From Methanolobus sp. WCC4 (lineage in GTDB: Archaea > Halobacteriota > Methanosarcinia > Methanosarcinales > Methanosarcinaceae), in assembly GCF_038022665.1 (NCBI RefSeq), contig NZ_CP150629.1:2090480-2154479 (forward strand): 64,000 nt of DNA, given 5' to 3'. Made by a program: the position numbers and the translations under genes. This document shows positions 26,901 through 36,433 of the stretch, piece after piece. The notes under the pieces were generated by a model. It was not told the DNA's origin, did no database searches, and saw only the letters and a list, made by a program, of their open reading frames with translations. The first letter of the stretch is position 1, and each line of letters starts with the position of its first letter.

Positions 26901-29309
26901 ATGGAAGATAGATTTACCCTTGAAAAGAACAGACTGAAAAGTATCACAGATATCCTTCAGTCAAAACATGACTCTGTACAGGAATTCCTGGATATTGTAC
27001 TTGAGGAGGCTATCAAGCTCACTGGAAGTGCGATAGGTTATATCTACCATTATAATGAAAGAACGAAGCAATTCACTCTTAATACCTGGTCTAAAGAAGC
27101 AATGGAAGAATGTAAGATTGCTAAGCCTCAGACCACTTATAAGCTGCATGGTACAGGTATATGGGGAGAAGCAGTGCGGCAGCGTAAAACCATAATAGTC
27201 AATGATTTCCATGCTCCAAACCCTTTGAAGAAAGGTTATCCTGAAGGTCATATAGAGCTTCACAGGTTCATGACGATACCTGTTTTCAGGAACAACAAGA
27301 TCGTTGCTGTAGCGGGGGTCGCCAACAAAGGATCGGATTACACGGAAAATGACAGGCTCCAGCTTAACCTGCTAATGGATTCCATGTGGAATGTCACAAG
27401 AGAGATCGGTGCTGAAAAAGCATTAAGGGAAAGCGAAAAGAAATACCGGGGTCTTTTTGAGAATGCCATTAATGCCGTAGCGATCCATCGGATAATTCTT
27501 GACAACAAAGGTGAACCAATCGATTATGTCTTCCTTGAGGCAAATGAAGCATTCGAAGAACATACAGGACTCAAAGTCGACGACATCATTGGAAGATGTG
27601 TGACCGAAGTTATTCCTGGAATTGAAAATGCACATTACATCAAAACATATGGTGAAGTGGCAATTACAGGTAATCCCATCAGCTTCGAAGATTTTGCCGA
27701 GCCATTGAACCGATATTATCATATCAGTGCCTACAAAGTTGACGAAGATATATTTGCTACTGTTTTCCAGGACATCACTGAACGTAAGAATGCCGAAAAT
27801 GCACTGATCAACAGAGAAGGACAACTACGGACTCTGGTAGATACCATCCCCGACCTCATATGGTTAAAGGATGCTGACGGGGTTTATCTTTCATGTAATA
27901 CAAAATTCGAGCGTTTCTTTGGTGCAAAGGAAGAAGATATCAGTGGAAAGACAGATTATGATTTTGTAGACAGGGAGCTTGCAGACTTCTTCAGGCAAAA
28001 AGATGTAAAAGCAATGGAAGCCGGCAAGCCCAGTGTGAATGAAGAACTGATCACCTATGCAGATGATGGTCATGAAGAATATCTGGAGACCATAAAATGT
28101 CCCATGTACGACTCTAACGGAAAGATCATAGGAGTGCTGGGCGTTGGAAGGGACATCACCGGGCGCAAAGAAGCACAGGATGCCCTGCTTGAGGAACGCC
28201 AGCGTCTTGCAAACATTATCGAAGGGACGAATGTAGGCACATGGGAATGGAACGTGCAAACTGGCGAGACATTGTTCAATGAACGATGGGCAGAGATCGT
28301 TGGTTACTCACTGGAAGAACTGTCCCCCATTAGCATCCAGACATGGATAGACCTTAATCATCCGGATGATCTTGCAATATCCGACAAACTCCTTAAAGAA
28401 CACTTTAGCGGAAAACTGGATTACTATGAATGTGAAGTGCGTATGCGCCATAAGAATGGGGAATGGGTATGGGTGCTTGACCGTGGAAAGGTCACTGAAT
28501 GGGATGAAGAAGGCAAGCCTCTTCTCATGTATGGGACCCATGCAGATATCACTGACAGGAAAAAGGCAGAAGAAGAGCTTCTTCATGCAAAAGCAGAAGC
28601 AGAGAATGCCAACAGGGCAAAATCGGAATTCCTTGCAAATATGAGTCATGAGCTGCGTACGCCAATGAATTCGATCCTGGGTTTTTCCCAGATGCTATAC
28701 GACGGAATACCCGGCAGTATCAATGAGAAACAAACAAAGTATCTTTCAAATATACTGAAAAGTGGCAATCAGTTAACGGACCTTATCAACGATATACTGG
28801 ACCTTTCCAAGATAGAGGCCGGAAAGATGGAACTCGCATATGAGATATTCGATATCAATGACCTGACCGACGAGATTGTAGCATCAATGAAACCGGCTGC
28901 AATTGACAAGAATATAGATATAGTAAACGAGATCGATAACGGGATCATCGAGATATATGCAGACCGTAACAAGATAAGAGATGTCATGTACAATCTCCTC
29001 TCTAATGCTATCAAATTCACCCCGAAAAGTGGAAAGGTCAGCATAAAGGCAGGTCACAACAATGATAAAATCACGATATCGATATCAGATACCGGTATTG
29101 GTATTGCAAAAGAGGATCAGCCCGGAATATTCGAACCTTTCGAACAGGTCGATAGTTTCTTCACCCGTGAGTATGAGGGAACAGGACTTGGCCTTAATAT
29201 TGTTAAGAAATATGTGGAGATGCATGACGGAGAGCTACATCTTGAAAGTGAGGAGGGGAAAGGCAGCACCTTCACATTCGAGATCCCGGTCAAGCCCATA
29301 GAAGAATGA
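26901..29309 (+). CDS. Soluble sensor histidine kinase, GAF-PAS-PAS-PAS
   Basis: The 802-residue product has an N-terminal GAF-like domain (about 20-165; [29 protein letters not shown]), then three PAS domains (about 175-300, 310-430 and 435-560), an H box [10 protein letters not shown] with His about 583, and HATPase_c ([29 protein letters not shown]). GAF-PAS kinases of methanogens such as MsmS bind heme covalently and sense redox state (family knowledge); whether this GAF does so is unknown. The ATG at 26901 follows GAGG. The second PAS ([18 protein letters not shown]) is close to one in the six-PAS kinase. It is convergent with the HAO-like cytochrome gene. Confidence 0.9.
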   Translation: MEDRFTLEKNRLKSITDILQSKHDSVQEFLDIVLEEAIKLTGSAIGYIYHYNERTKQFTLNTWSKEAMEECKIAKPQTTYKLHGTGIWGEAVRQRKTIIVNDFHAPNPLKKGYPEGHIELHRFMTIPVFRNNKIVAVAGVANKGSDYTENDRLQLNLLMDSMWNVTREIGAEKALRESEKKYRGLFENAINAVAIHRIILDNKGEPIDYVFLEANEAFEEHTGLKVDDIIGRCVTEVIPGIENAHYIKTYGEVAITGNPISFEDFAEPLNRYYHISAYKVDEDIFATVFQDITERKNAENALINREGQLRTLVDTIPDLIWLKDADGVYLSCNTKFERFFGAKEEDISGKTDYDFVDRELADFFRQKDVKAMEAGKPSVNEELITYADDGHEEYLETIKCPMYDSNGKIIGVLGVGRDITGRKEAQDALLEERQRLANIIEGTNVGTWEWNVQTGETLFNERWAEIVGYSLEELSPISIQTWIDLNHPDDLAISDKLLKEHFSGKLDYYECEVRMRHKNGEWVWVLDRGKVTEWDEEGKPLLMYGTHADITDRKKAEEELLHAKAEAENANRAKSEFLANMSHELRTPMNSILGFSQMLYDGIPGSINEKQTKYLSNILKSGNQLTDLINDILDLSKIEAGKMELAYEIFDINDLTDEIVASMKPAAIDKNIDIVNEIDNGIIEIYADRNKIRDVMYNLLSNAIKFTPKSGKVSIKAGHNNDKITISISDTGIGIAKEDQPGIFEPFEQVDSFFTREYEGTGLGLNIVKKYVEMHDGELHLESEEGKGSTFTFEIPVKPIEE

Positions 29310-29339
29310 ACATTCTACAGGCCTGTCAAAGACCAGATA

Positions 29340-30683
29340 TCACACCCTCTTTTTCAAATATACAAAGACTACACCAAGAATGCAGATAGCTGAAAGCAGA
29401 ACTTCAAATCCCGGCAAGCCAGGACTATCAGAACTCTTTCTGATCTGCTCTGCCATTTCTTCAAGTTCAGCCTCATCTTTTAGCAATTCATAGAATCCAT
29501 GCCACTGTACATAATCAGGACCCATCATGAATGCGCCCATTCTTGCACGTCTGCCCTCATGATGCCAGAATTCATAGATCTTGAACTCTATGGGTTCATC
29601 AAAGTTCTGCTCGGTCAGCAGTCCCTCTTCCCTGAGCTCATCAACTATTAGTTTTGCTCCTGCGTACTTCTTATTGTATAACTCAACAGTATTGTCTGCA
29701 TTTTCATAGTAATTCGTGATCCAGTCACCTGAATGACACTGTGCACACACGGAGTACATACGGTCACGCTTTTCCTGCCACGTGGACCCATCACTGATGG
29801 GAGTCCCGAATATGTTAGCCGTGTTGTCGGTATGTCTTGATACAGGAGGTTCAAGTTCCCATGAAAGACGTGAACTCACATCATGCGTGGTTTCGAGTTC
29901 ATCCGTCCCGGACATATGGCATACAGTGCAGGTAGGTGCCCTGTAATCCTCACCAGCTATCCATTCCTCTGAACTCCAGTTCCACTGGTCACCCTCGGTA
30001 TTATATATGCTCCCATGCTTGGATTCGGAGTATATCTCCGTCTGGGGATGGTCCGGCCCAAGATGGCATTGTTCACATGATTCAGGTTTTCTTGCTTCTT
30101 CAACTGAGAAAAGATGGCGGGTGTGGCAGGCGGCACATGACCCAGGGCTTCCGTCAGGATTTATTCTTCCAATCCCGTTATTTGGCCATACTTTGGGATC
30201 ATCCGTACTCTTACCGGTCATATTGGTCCCATGACATGCCTGACAGCCGTTGACAGTAGCATCATGGTTCACAATGGTCTCACCGTCGACCGTTATCTTA
30301 CTTTCAAGATATGGCAATGCCTTATTGTCAAAATCTACCTCATAGTACAGAGCACCAAGGGAATGCAGGCTTCGGGTATTCTCTTCGAACTCTTTGGCAT
30401 GGCATGACCCACAATCACTTGCTGATACCACGGGTGATATATGAGGTCCGAAATGAACCCTGGCATCAGGGTCATCAGGGTCGGCTATGTGACAGTCCCC
30501 ACAAGATATACCTTCCTCTGCATGCTTGCTGCTTTCCCAGTCATCTACTATCACCGGAAATACGTCCATAGAACCGTGACAATCCAGACAGCTATCGGGT
30601 CCGTATTCGACCGCTGCACCTGTTTGGATGATCAAAACAAAAATTACGACCAATGTCCATGTTAATAAGTATGCTACCTTCAT
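29340..30683 (-). CDS. Octaheme cytochrome c of the hydroxylamine oxidoreductase (HAO) type, membrane-anchored
   Basis: There is a signal peptide (MKVAYLLTWTLVVIFVLIIQ), then eight CxxCH heme motifs: CLDCH, CGDCH, CGSCH, CQACH, CAACH, CEQCH, CTVCH and CAQCH. The stretches ESKHGSIYNTEGD, DYRAPTCTVCHMSG and LSWELEPPVS match the HAO/octaheme reductase family, whose members interconvert hydroxylamine, nitrite and ammonia or serve other redox couples. The C-terminus has PGLPGFE followed by a membrane helix and KKR, resembling a PGF-CTERM anchor. A GTG at 30701 is in frame, but ATG 30683 has GGGGTGG just before it. Whether the catalytic heme carries the tyrosine cross-link of true HAO cannot be told; DYVQWHGFYEL is the candidate region. 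Confidence 0.85.
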   Translation of the reverse strand: MKVAYLLTWTLVVIFVLIIQTGAAVEYGPDSCLDCHGSMDVFPVIVDDWESSKHAEEGISCGDCHIADPDDPDARVHFGPHISPVVSASDCGSCHAKEFEENTRSLHSLGALYYEVDFDNKALPYLESKITVDGETIVNHDATVNGCQACHGTNMTGKSTDDPKVWPNNGIGRINPDGSPGSCAACHTRHLFSVEEARKPESCEQCHLGPDHPQTEIYSESKHGSIYNTEGDQWNWSSEEWIAGEDYRAPTCTVCHMSGTDELETTHDVSSRLSWELEPPVSRHTDNTANIFGTPISDGSTWQEKRDRMYSVCAQCHSGDWITNYYENADNTVELYNKKYAGAKLIVDELREEGLLTEQNFDEPIEFKIYEFWHHEGRRARMGAFMMGPDYVQWHGFYELLKDEAELEEMAEQIRKSSDSPGLPGFEVLLSAICILGVVFVYLKKRV

Positions 30684-31280
30684 GTTCCACCCCTTGATCA
30701 CAATGATCCTGTAGGATCATATGAAATGTCCCCTTAAAAAAATAGACAGAACTTTGATAAAAAGGTTGGCTAAAAAAGTGCAAACGAAAACTTACAACTG
30801 TTGATATTCTCATGTAATCGGCATTCTCATGTACATGCCATACTAGAAACCTTTGATTACTGCAGTATTGTTGTGAATGGGGAAGTAGCATATTATCAAA
30901 CATCCGTTTTTTATATACAGAATGAAATATTGTGAATAGTTGTCTCCGCCACATTTATTCCAATATTGAGCACTATTGAAAGTACGTATTATCTGAATAA
31001 AGTCCAACAGTCAAAATAAGATTATAGTATATTTTGCACTTATAATTTAGTGCATTTAAATATTGAACTAACTATAAAACATCATCAATGTCCTTATCAG
31101 ATTATTTAATCATTAGAAAATTATTAAATACAGAATATTTATATACAATATAACATGATACATTAATATAAATCATTGTGCAAAAGTTAAACTAACTATA
31201 TGTATATCCCCGTGATCTTCATCCAGAAGTCCGAGAGACCAAAGAATAACCGGACTTTAAACTGTCAAGAAAGGAATATA
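30684..31280. other. Divergent intergenic region with kinase upstream element copy D
   Basis: No gene seen. It contains ATTCTCATGTA twice (30805 and 30823), element copy D at 31025-31040 (TAGTATATTTTGCACT) whose TGCACT is mirrored by AGTGCA after eight bases, and AT-rich promoter-like DNA near 31130-31180. Confidence 0.45.
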
Positions 31281-31469
31281 ATGAAAAAGAAGAACATACC
31301 TTCCTGCATCCACGATAAAGTAAAGGTAGACTGCACACAACTATTCAATAACAACATAGAACTATCAGGCTCTGGCAAGTCGTTAGCTAATGAAGAGTTA
31401 GTCACCTGTCCCGGCCATTGTTATCAAGAATATCTGGAAACAACTGATCGGGTTTGTATATTCAGGTGA
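31281..31469 (+). CDS. Possible small Cys-containing protein upstream of the Cache kinase
   Basis: A 62-codon frame starting at ATG 31281 (MKKKNIPSCIHDKVKVDC) with AAAGGA 6 nt upstream. It has four well-spaced Cys residues (SCIHDKVKVDC, TCPGHCYQ) plus one near the end. Its stop codon TGA overlaps the ribosome site of the kinase gene (AGGTGA), which suggests translational coupling or a leader peptide. I do not recognise the protein; it could also be a chance frame. A longer frame runs back to 31200 but lacks a ribosome site. Confidence 0.35.
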   Translation: MKKKNIPSCIHDKVKVDCTQLFNNNIELSGSGKSLANEELVTCPGHCYQEYLETTDRVCIFR

Positions 31470-31478
31470 AATTATTTC

Positions 31479-34094
31479 ATGTATACCGGGGTATGCCTCG
31501 TGGATCTGAAAAAAATAAGTATTGCTCATAAAATATTGATAGTATCTTTGTTATTAACTATATTACCTGTAACTATAGTTGGCTTTTATGCTTACGAGCA
31601 AACAGAAGCTGGCACCTGGTCTCAATTAGAAGACTATTTGAACGACCAGTTGTTAATTGAAAAGGTATATATCGAGTCTACTTTCTCCCTTGCACAGGAC
31701 AAAGTAAGTAGTGACCTGGGGGTTGCAAGGACCGTTTTTTACTCGAAAGGTGATCCCGAGATAATAAATGGACAAATGGTACTGGGGGAAGATTATGTTG
31801 TCAACAACAATTTCGAGATCGTTGACAATGTCAAGAATATGGTCGGAGGGACTGCGACTGTATTTCAGGTACTGGATGGAGAAGCTGTAAGGATCTCTAC
31901 TAACGTAATCACTAATGAGGGAGAAAGAGCAGTCGGTACCATAGTGTCACAACCGGTTTATGACACAGTTGTCAACAAAGGTGAAACATTCTACGGAAGG
32001 GCATGGGTGGTCAATGCCTGGTATCTGACCGCATATGAACCTATAAGAAATAGTGCAGGTGAGATCATCGGTATTCTTTACGTTGGTGTTCTTGAAGAGC
32101 CATTTATCAGTACGATAAGGGATCACATTGATGAAATTGTTGTAGGTGAGACCGGATATATCTATATAATGGACTCAGAAGGAGATATTATAATTCATCC
32201 TGGTCTTGAAGGTGAGAATGTCTACGAGTATGACTTTGCAAAAGACATCATCAATAACAAAGAAGGTATTATTGCTTATGAGTGGGAGGGACGTGATAAA
32301 ATTGCTGGCTACACTTACTATGAGCCAAGTGATTGGCATATAGTATCAACTACTTATTATGAAGAGTTTGCAGATCCCCTGCTAGCGATCAGGAACAGTA
32401 TAATAATGGCTGTTCTGGTCTTTGTGATTCTTGGTGTTTTAGCTGCATTCCTTCTAAGCAGATCTATTTCCGGTGGAATTCAAAAAATTGTTACTGAGTT
32501 TGATGACATAACCAATGCTACTATTCAGGGTAAACTGGACAGGAGAGCAAATATTGATGTTGGTGTCGATCTGGAGGCGATACCCAGGGGTTTCAATCAG
32601 GTACTGGATGCTGTGGAAGAGAATGAGGAAAAGCTCAGTGCAATGGTGACGAACATTTCCGATGTTATCGCTATTATCGATAAGAATGGAGTTAACAGGT
32701 ACAAAAGCCCAAATGTAGAGAAATTGTTCGGGTGGAAGCCTGAGGAACTGGTTGGTAACTTTGCATGGGAACAGATACATCCTGATGATGTTGCAAAGGC
32801 ACAGGCAGCACTCCATGGGATATCAACTGAACCAAAAGCTACCACAAGCATAGAAGCAAGGTACCGTTGCAAGGACGGGGACTACAAATGGGCGGAATTT
32901 ATAGGTATTAACCTTTTTGATGAAACTGCAATAAATGGATTTCTTGTGAATTACCGTGATATTTCCGAACGCAAGGAGTCAGAAAAAGCTATTCGTGACA
33001 GAGAAGAACAGTACAGGGCACTTTTCACAGAAGCACCTATTTCGATAATCATACATGACAGGGAAAGCGGTGAGATAATTGATGCAAATCCCAAGACCTG
33101 CGAAATGTATGGTCTTTCTTCGCTTGAGCAACTAAAAGCAAATGAATTCTGGACAGATCCACCATATTCCTTTAATGAAGCACTCAACCTGATCCATAAA
33201 GCTGCCACTGAAGGAACACAGGAATTGGAATGGCTTAGCATAAATGCAGAAAATGAGTATTTCTGGCAACATGTCCGATTGAGTCCTGTAACCATCAATG
33301 ATGTTGAAAGGATTATGGCGACAACAATTGACATAACTGAACGTAAGCAGGCAGAAATGGCTCTTCTTCAGGCTAAAGCCCTGGCTGAAGAATCAAATAA
33401 AACAAAATCGGAATTCATTGCAAACATGAGTCACGAACTGCGTACACCACTTAATTCTGTTATCGGCTTTTCCCAGATCCTGAACGATAAGATATTTGGG
33501 GACCTGAATGAAAAGCAAATGCATTATACGTCCAATATACTGACAAGCGGCAAGCACCTGCTGGAATTGATCAATGCTATACTCGACATTTCAAAAATTG
33601 AATCGGGTAATATGGAGTTAACACCAGAGATGATCGATATGCAGGAAGTGATCTATGAGATAACATCAGTGATGGACCCTCTGATGAAAGAGAAAAGCAT
33701 TGGTTTCAGAATTAATACTGAGTTTGAAAAGCTGGAAATAAATGCTGACAGGATGAAGCTTAAACAGATATTATATAATCTTCTTAGCAATGCGATCAAA
33801 TTCACACCTGAAAATGGCAAAGTTTGGATGGATACAAAAATACTGAATGACAGCGTTCAGATATCAGTGTGTGATAATGGTATTGGTATTCCTCTGGACA
33901 AGCAGAAAGCCATATTTGACCCATTCAAACAGGTCAGTTCATTTGCAAACCGCAGTCATGATGGAACAGGATTAGGACTTGCTATTACAAAACACTACAT
34001 AGAGATGCATTCAGGTGATATCTGCGTTGAAAGTGAAATAGGCAAGGGAAGCACATTTACTTTTACATTACCAATTGATCTGAAGAACGGATGA
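31479..34094 (+). CDS. Membrane sensor histidine kinase, Cache-HAMP-PAS-PAS
   Basis: An 871-residue receptor. A membrane helix near 18-38 (KILIVSLLLTILPVTIVGFY) and another near 307-327 (IIMAVLVFVILGVLAAFLL) bracket an extracellular Cache module of the Cache_3-Cache_2 type (GGTATVFQVLDG, GRAWVVNAWYLTAYEPI) with a second Cache-like part (GETGYIYIMDSEGDIIIHP). HAMP, two PAS domains, H box SHELRTPLNS (His about 652) and HATPase_c follow. It would sense an external small molecule. The ATG at 31479 has AGGTGA 8 nt upstream. Its last PAS and kinase core are near-copies of those in the kinase at 24189, so an extracellular sensor has been joined to a local kinase core. It lies between two octaheme cytochrome genes. 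Confidence 0.9.
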   Translation: MYTGVCLVDLKKISIAHKILIVSLLLTILPVTIVGFYAYEQTEAGTWSQLEDYLNDQLLIEKVYIESTFSLAQDKVSSDLGVARTVFYSKGDPEIINGQMVLGEDYVVNNNFEIVDNVKNMVGGTATVFQVLDGEAVRISTNVITNEGERAVGTIVSQPVYDTVVNKGETFYGRAWVVNAWYLTAYEPIRNSAGEIIGILYVGVLEEPFISTIRDHIDEIVVGETGYIYIMDSEGDIIIHPGLEGENVYEYDFAKDIINNKEGIIAYEWEGRDKIAGYTYYEPSDWHIVSTTYYEEFADPLLAIRNSIIMAVLVFVILGVLAAFLLSRSISGGIQKIVTEFDDITNATIQGKLDRRANIDVGVDLEAIPRGFNQVLDAVEENEEKLSAMVTNISDVIAIIDKNGVNRYKSPNVEKLFGWKPEELVGNFAWEQIHPDDVAKAQAALHGISTEPKATTSIEARYRCKDGDYKWAEFIGINLFDETAINGFLVNYRDISERKESEKAIRDREEQYRALFTEAPISIIIHDRESGEIIDANPKTCEMYGLSSLEQLKANEFWTDPPYSFNEALNLIHKAATEGTQELEWLSINAENEYFWQHVRLSPVTINDVERIMATTIDITERKQAEMALLQAKALAEESNKTKSEFIANMSHELRTPLNSVIGFSQILNDKIFGDLNEKQMHYTSNILTSGKHLLELINAILDISKIESGNMELTPEMIDMQEVIYEITSVMDPLMKEKSIGFRINTEFEKLEINADRMKLKQILYNLLSNAIKFTPENGKVWMDTKILNDSVQISVCDNGIGIPLDKQKAIFDPFKQVSSFANRSHDGTGLGLAITKHYIEMHSGDICVESEIGKGSTFTFTLPIDLKNG

Positions 34095-34136
34095 TCTATG
34101 CCTTTTTACCAAAACAGGTTTCCACGGAAGTAGAAA

Positions 34137-34150
34137 ACTTTATATCGGTT
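34137..34150 (+). promoter_or_regulatory. TATA box of the second cytochrome gene
   Basis: AACTTTATATCGG about 290 bp before the cytochrome start predicts a long leader (from about 34165) that could include the small frame at 34202. Confidence 0.4.
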
Positions 34151-34201
34151 TGAATACAACCCCTTTTAAGGATATTACCCGATCGGTAGTGGGGCGGCTA
34201 T

Positions 34202-34375
34202 ATGATGGGTGCACGGGGTCCGGATACTCTTGGTTTCACTAGTGCAATTGTTTCAGCGTTAGCTATGTTGTTCTATTATTGTTGGCGCTGTCTGCACAAA
34301 CGCATATCTTATGACACTACGTTGGGTTTTGGTCCATCATATTGCATGTCTGAATCCAATAAACACGCATACTGA
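34202..34375 (+). CDS. Possible small single-span membrane protein in the cytochrome leader
   Basis: A 57-codon frame starts at ATG 34202 (a second ATG follows at once). It has one hydrophobic helix (GFTSAIVSALAMLFYYC) followed by a basic stretch WRCLHKR, and three Cys. GTGGGG lies about 8 nt upstream. It falls between the TATA box and the octaheme cytochrome gene, so it would be co-transcribed with it. I do not recognise the protein; a structured leader RNA is the alternative explanation for this 330-bp gap. Confidence 0.3.
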   Translation: MMGARGPDTLGFTSAIVSALAMLFYYCWRCLHKRISYDTTLGFGPSYCMSESNKHAY

Positions 34376-34422
34376 CTTGATCTCTGGCCTGCAATTCTAA
34401 AGTAATTGGAGTGGGAAATAGA

Positions 34423-35706
34423 ATGAAACTAAAATGGTACGATCGATCATCGGTAGTGTTCATTATCACATTCGTGATCATTATGGTCCTTTCCGTGTCA
34501 GCAAATGCAGAAAATTATGTTATTGGGGATCAAAGATCGCCGGTGGTGATGCCTGTAGAAGGAGCTACTTATGTCGGAGCTGAGGAATGCAGCCTCTGTC
34601 ACGCGGAAAAATATGCAGAATGGGAAACAACGGGTCATGGGTACATACTCATTACTCCTGAGGAAGCTCTGGAGATGAGAGCTGATCTGCCGTTGCCTGC
34701 TGGTTATATGGAAGACGATATACTCTTTGTGAACGGTGGCTGGGGATGGAAAGCCAGATATATCGATGAACAGGGATACATCATAACAAAGACCGGGGAG
34801 AATATGGCTGTCAACGGTTCGAACCAGTACAACATTGAGACCGGTGAATGGGTGGATTATAATGCAGGGATACTGCTGGAGTACAACTGTTTTAAATGTC
34901 ATACTACAGGCGCATCCTATGATGAAGGAGTGGAAGGATTAACCGGCATTCCCGGTTCGTGGGAGTTCAGAGGTGTTCAATGTGAGGCATGTCACGGGCC
35001 TGGCAGCGAACATGTGGCACAGGGTGGTGCAGAAGGTGTTGCTATCAATGTGGATCCAAGTGCCTCTTTCTGCGGACAGTGCCACAGGAGAGGAGAGGAC
35101 GATGATAAAATACCTTCAGGCGGAGGATTTGTACAGCATCACGAGGAATATCAGGAACTGCTGGCATCCGGCGGAATGTCAACATTTGACTGTGTTGTGT
35201 GCCATGACCCTCACCAGCCAGTACATGCGGGTGCTACAAATCCTACAGAAGGACTTGGCATAACCACACAATGCGAAGACTGTCATGCTGAAGCCGCCCG
35301 AATCTATGCAAATTCAACAAAAGGAGCAGCAGGAATTGAATGTCTGGACTGCCACATGCCACTGAGCGCCAGATCAGCGGTCAATACATCCCCTTACGTG
35401 GCAGATGTAAGGTCACACCTGTTCAGGATCGATACCAGCGTTGATGCAGAGTTCACATATATTGATGAAGAAAGCGGAAAGGAATATGCAAATTCGTACC
35501 TAACACTGGAGTATGCCTGCCTGAAGTGTCACACGGACAAGGATAAGGCATGGGCTGCTGAAACAACACCCATGGTAACTGCCCATGCTGCAAAAGAGGA
35601 TACTGCTCCCATGACATCGACTGAAGAGGCAACGCCCGGATTTGGAGTGATCACCGCGACTTTGATGATTGCGACAGGGTATTTGATCGTAAGGAGAAGA
35701 CCATAA
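34423..35706 (+). CDS. Octaheme cytochrome c with PGF-CTERM-like tail
   Basis: There is a signal peptide (SSVVFIITFVIIMVLSVSANA), then eight CxxCH motifs: CSLCH, CFKCH, CEACH, CGQCH, CVVCH, CEDCH, CLDCH and CLKCH. The first, in YVGAEECSLCHAEKYAEW, and CEACHGPGSEH are typical of the cytochrome c554/multiheme family. The C-terminus reads TPGFG, a membrane helix and RRRP, a clear PGF-CTERM-type sorting signal, so the mature protein is probably processed and lipid-anchored outside the cell (family knowledge). ATG 34423 follows GGAGTG at 9 nt; the in-frame GTG at 34411 is less likely. It may exchange electrons with the HAO-like cytochrome encoded 3.7 kb away. Confidence 0.85.
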   Translation: MKLKWYDRSSVVFIITFVIIMVLSVSANAENYVIGDQRSPVVMPVEGATYVGAEECSLCHAEKYAEWETTGHGYILITPEEALEMRADLPLPAGYMEDDILFVNGGWGWKARYIDEQGYIITKTGENMAVNGSNQYNIETGEWVDYNAGILLEYNCFKCHTTGASYDEGVEGLTGIPGSWEFRGVQCEACHGPGSEHVAQGGAEGVAINVDPSASFCGQCHRRGEDDDKIPSGGGFVQHHEEYQELLASGGMSTFDCVVCHDPHQPVHAGATNPTEGLGITTQCEDCHAEAARIYANSTKGAAGIECLDCHMPLSARSAVNTSPYVADVRSHLFRIDTSVDAEFTYIDEESGKEYANSYLTLEYACLKCHTDKDKAWAAETTPMVTAHAAKEDTAPMTSTEEATPGFGVITATLMIATGYLIVRRRP

Positions 35707-35745
35707 GAATTCTCCTTTTCTTTTCTTTTCTTTTATTTTTTTCCT
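35693..35745 (+). terminator. Terminator of the second cytochrome gene
   Basis: GGAGAA (35693-35698) pairs with TTCTCC (35710-35715) and is followed by a long T/C-rich run (TTTTCTTTTCTTTTC then ATTTTTTT). Confidence 0.5.
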
Positions 35746-35795
35746 GAATGACTTTGTGTTCACAATGTGTGCGCGATCATGAAAATGATGAATCA

Positions 35796-36035
35796 TGCCG
35801 GCTTCGCCGGACCCTCCGGGATCGGTAAAGTGATCCATGACTTCCGGTTGATGAAACTGCTATCTACTGCACCCTTGTGGTTCCAGTAGTTCTGCAAAAA
35901 CAATTGAATAACAAAGAACAAGGCGACCATCCACTGCAGGTGGCACGTTCCTTTGCTGCCATCCTGATGACTTTTGAAACAAGATATTTGTTTAAAGTTA
36001 CTGCGTTCAAAGTTGCAATTGGCAGGAATTCTACA
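35796..36035 (+). repeat. Dispersed structured repeat, copy 1
   Basis: It begins TGCCGGCTTCGCCGGACCC and ends near GGCAGGAATTCTACA. It aligns over its whole length with copy 2 (57066-57307), and its two ends match copy 3 (63578-63701, minus strand). Internal helices at CCCTCCGGG, GGATC...GATCC and CCAC...GTGG are kept in copy 2 by paired changes. No protein-coding explanation is apparent. Confidence 0.75.
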
Positions 36036-36090
36036 TAGCCGGAAAAAGTATTAATCAGATAATTCCCCATTTCTTTATGGGAGTTTGAAA

Positions 36091-36294
36091 ATGGTTGAAA
36101 CGACTATAAAGGTAGAGGGTATGTCCTGTGGACATTGCCAGATGCACGTTACAAAAGCAATAAATGGAGTTGAAGGTGTCTCTTCTGTCAATGTAGATCA
36201 GGAGAAAGGAGAAGCCAGTGTATCCTATGATCCGGAAACAACAGATATTGACACGATTAAAAAAGCGGTCAATGATTCCGGATATAAAGCCTGA
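36091..36294 (+). CDS. copZ: Copper chaperone-like HMA-domain protein
   Basis: A 67-residue heavy-metal-associated domain and nothing else. The metal motif is GMSCGHCQMHV (MxCxxC) near residue 11, and the rest follows the ferredoxin-like fold (VNVDQEKGEASVSYD, IKKAVNDSGYKA). Such proteins carry Cu(I) to a P-type ATPase; the CopA gene starts 140 bp downstream on the same strand. The ATG at 36091 has GGGAG 7 nt upstream. The small gap between the two genes suggests linked expression but each may have its own start, since TATA-like DNA (ATTATATATC) lies near 36376. Confidence 0.88.
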   Translation: MVETTIKVEGMSCGHCQMHVTKAINGVEGVSSVNVDQEKGEASVSYDPETTDIDTIKKAVNDSGYKA

Positions 36295-36433
36295 CATCGT
36301 TTGAAATATAGATTTATTTTTGCTGCGAGGGAGTAATGAAAGTACAGATCAACAGATAGATCAGATCTGACAACACATTATATATCTGCATTTTAGATGC
36401 CGGATAAAACAAGAACATCAATGATGTGAGAGT

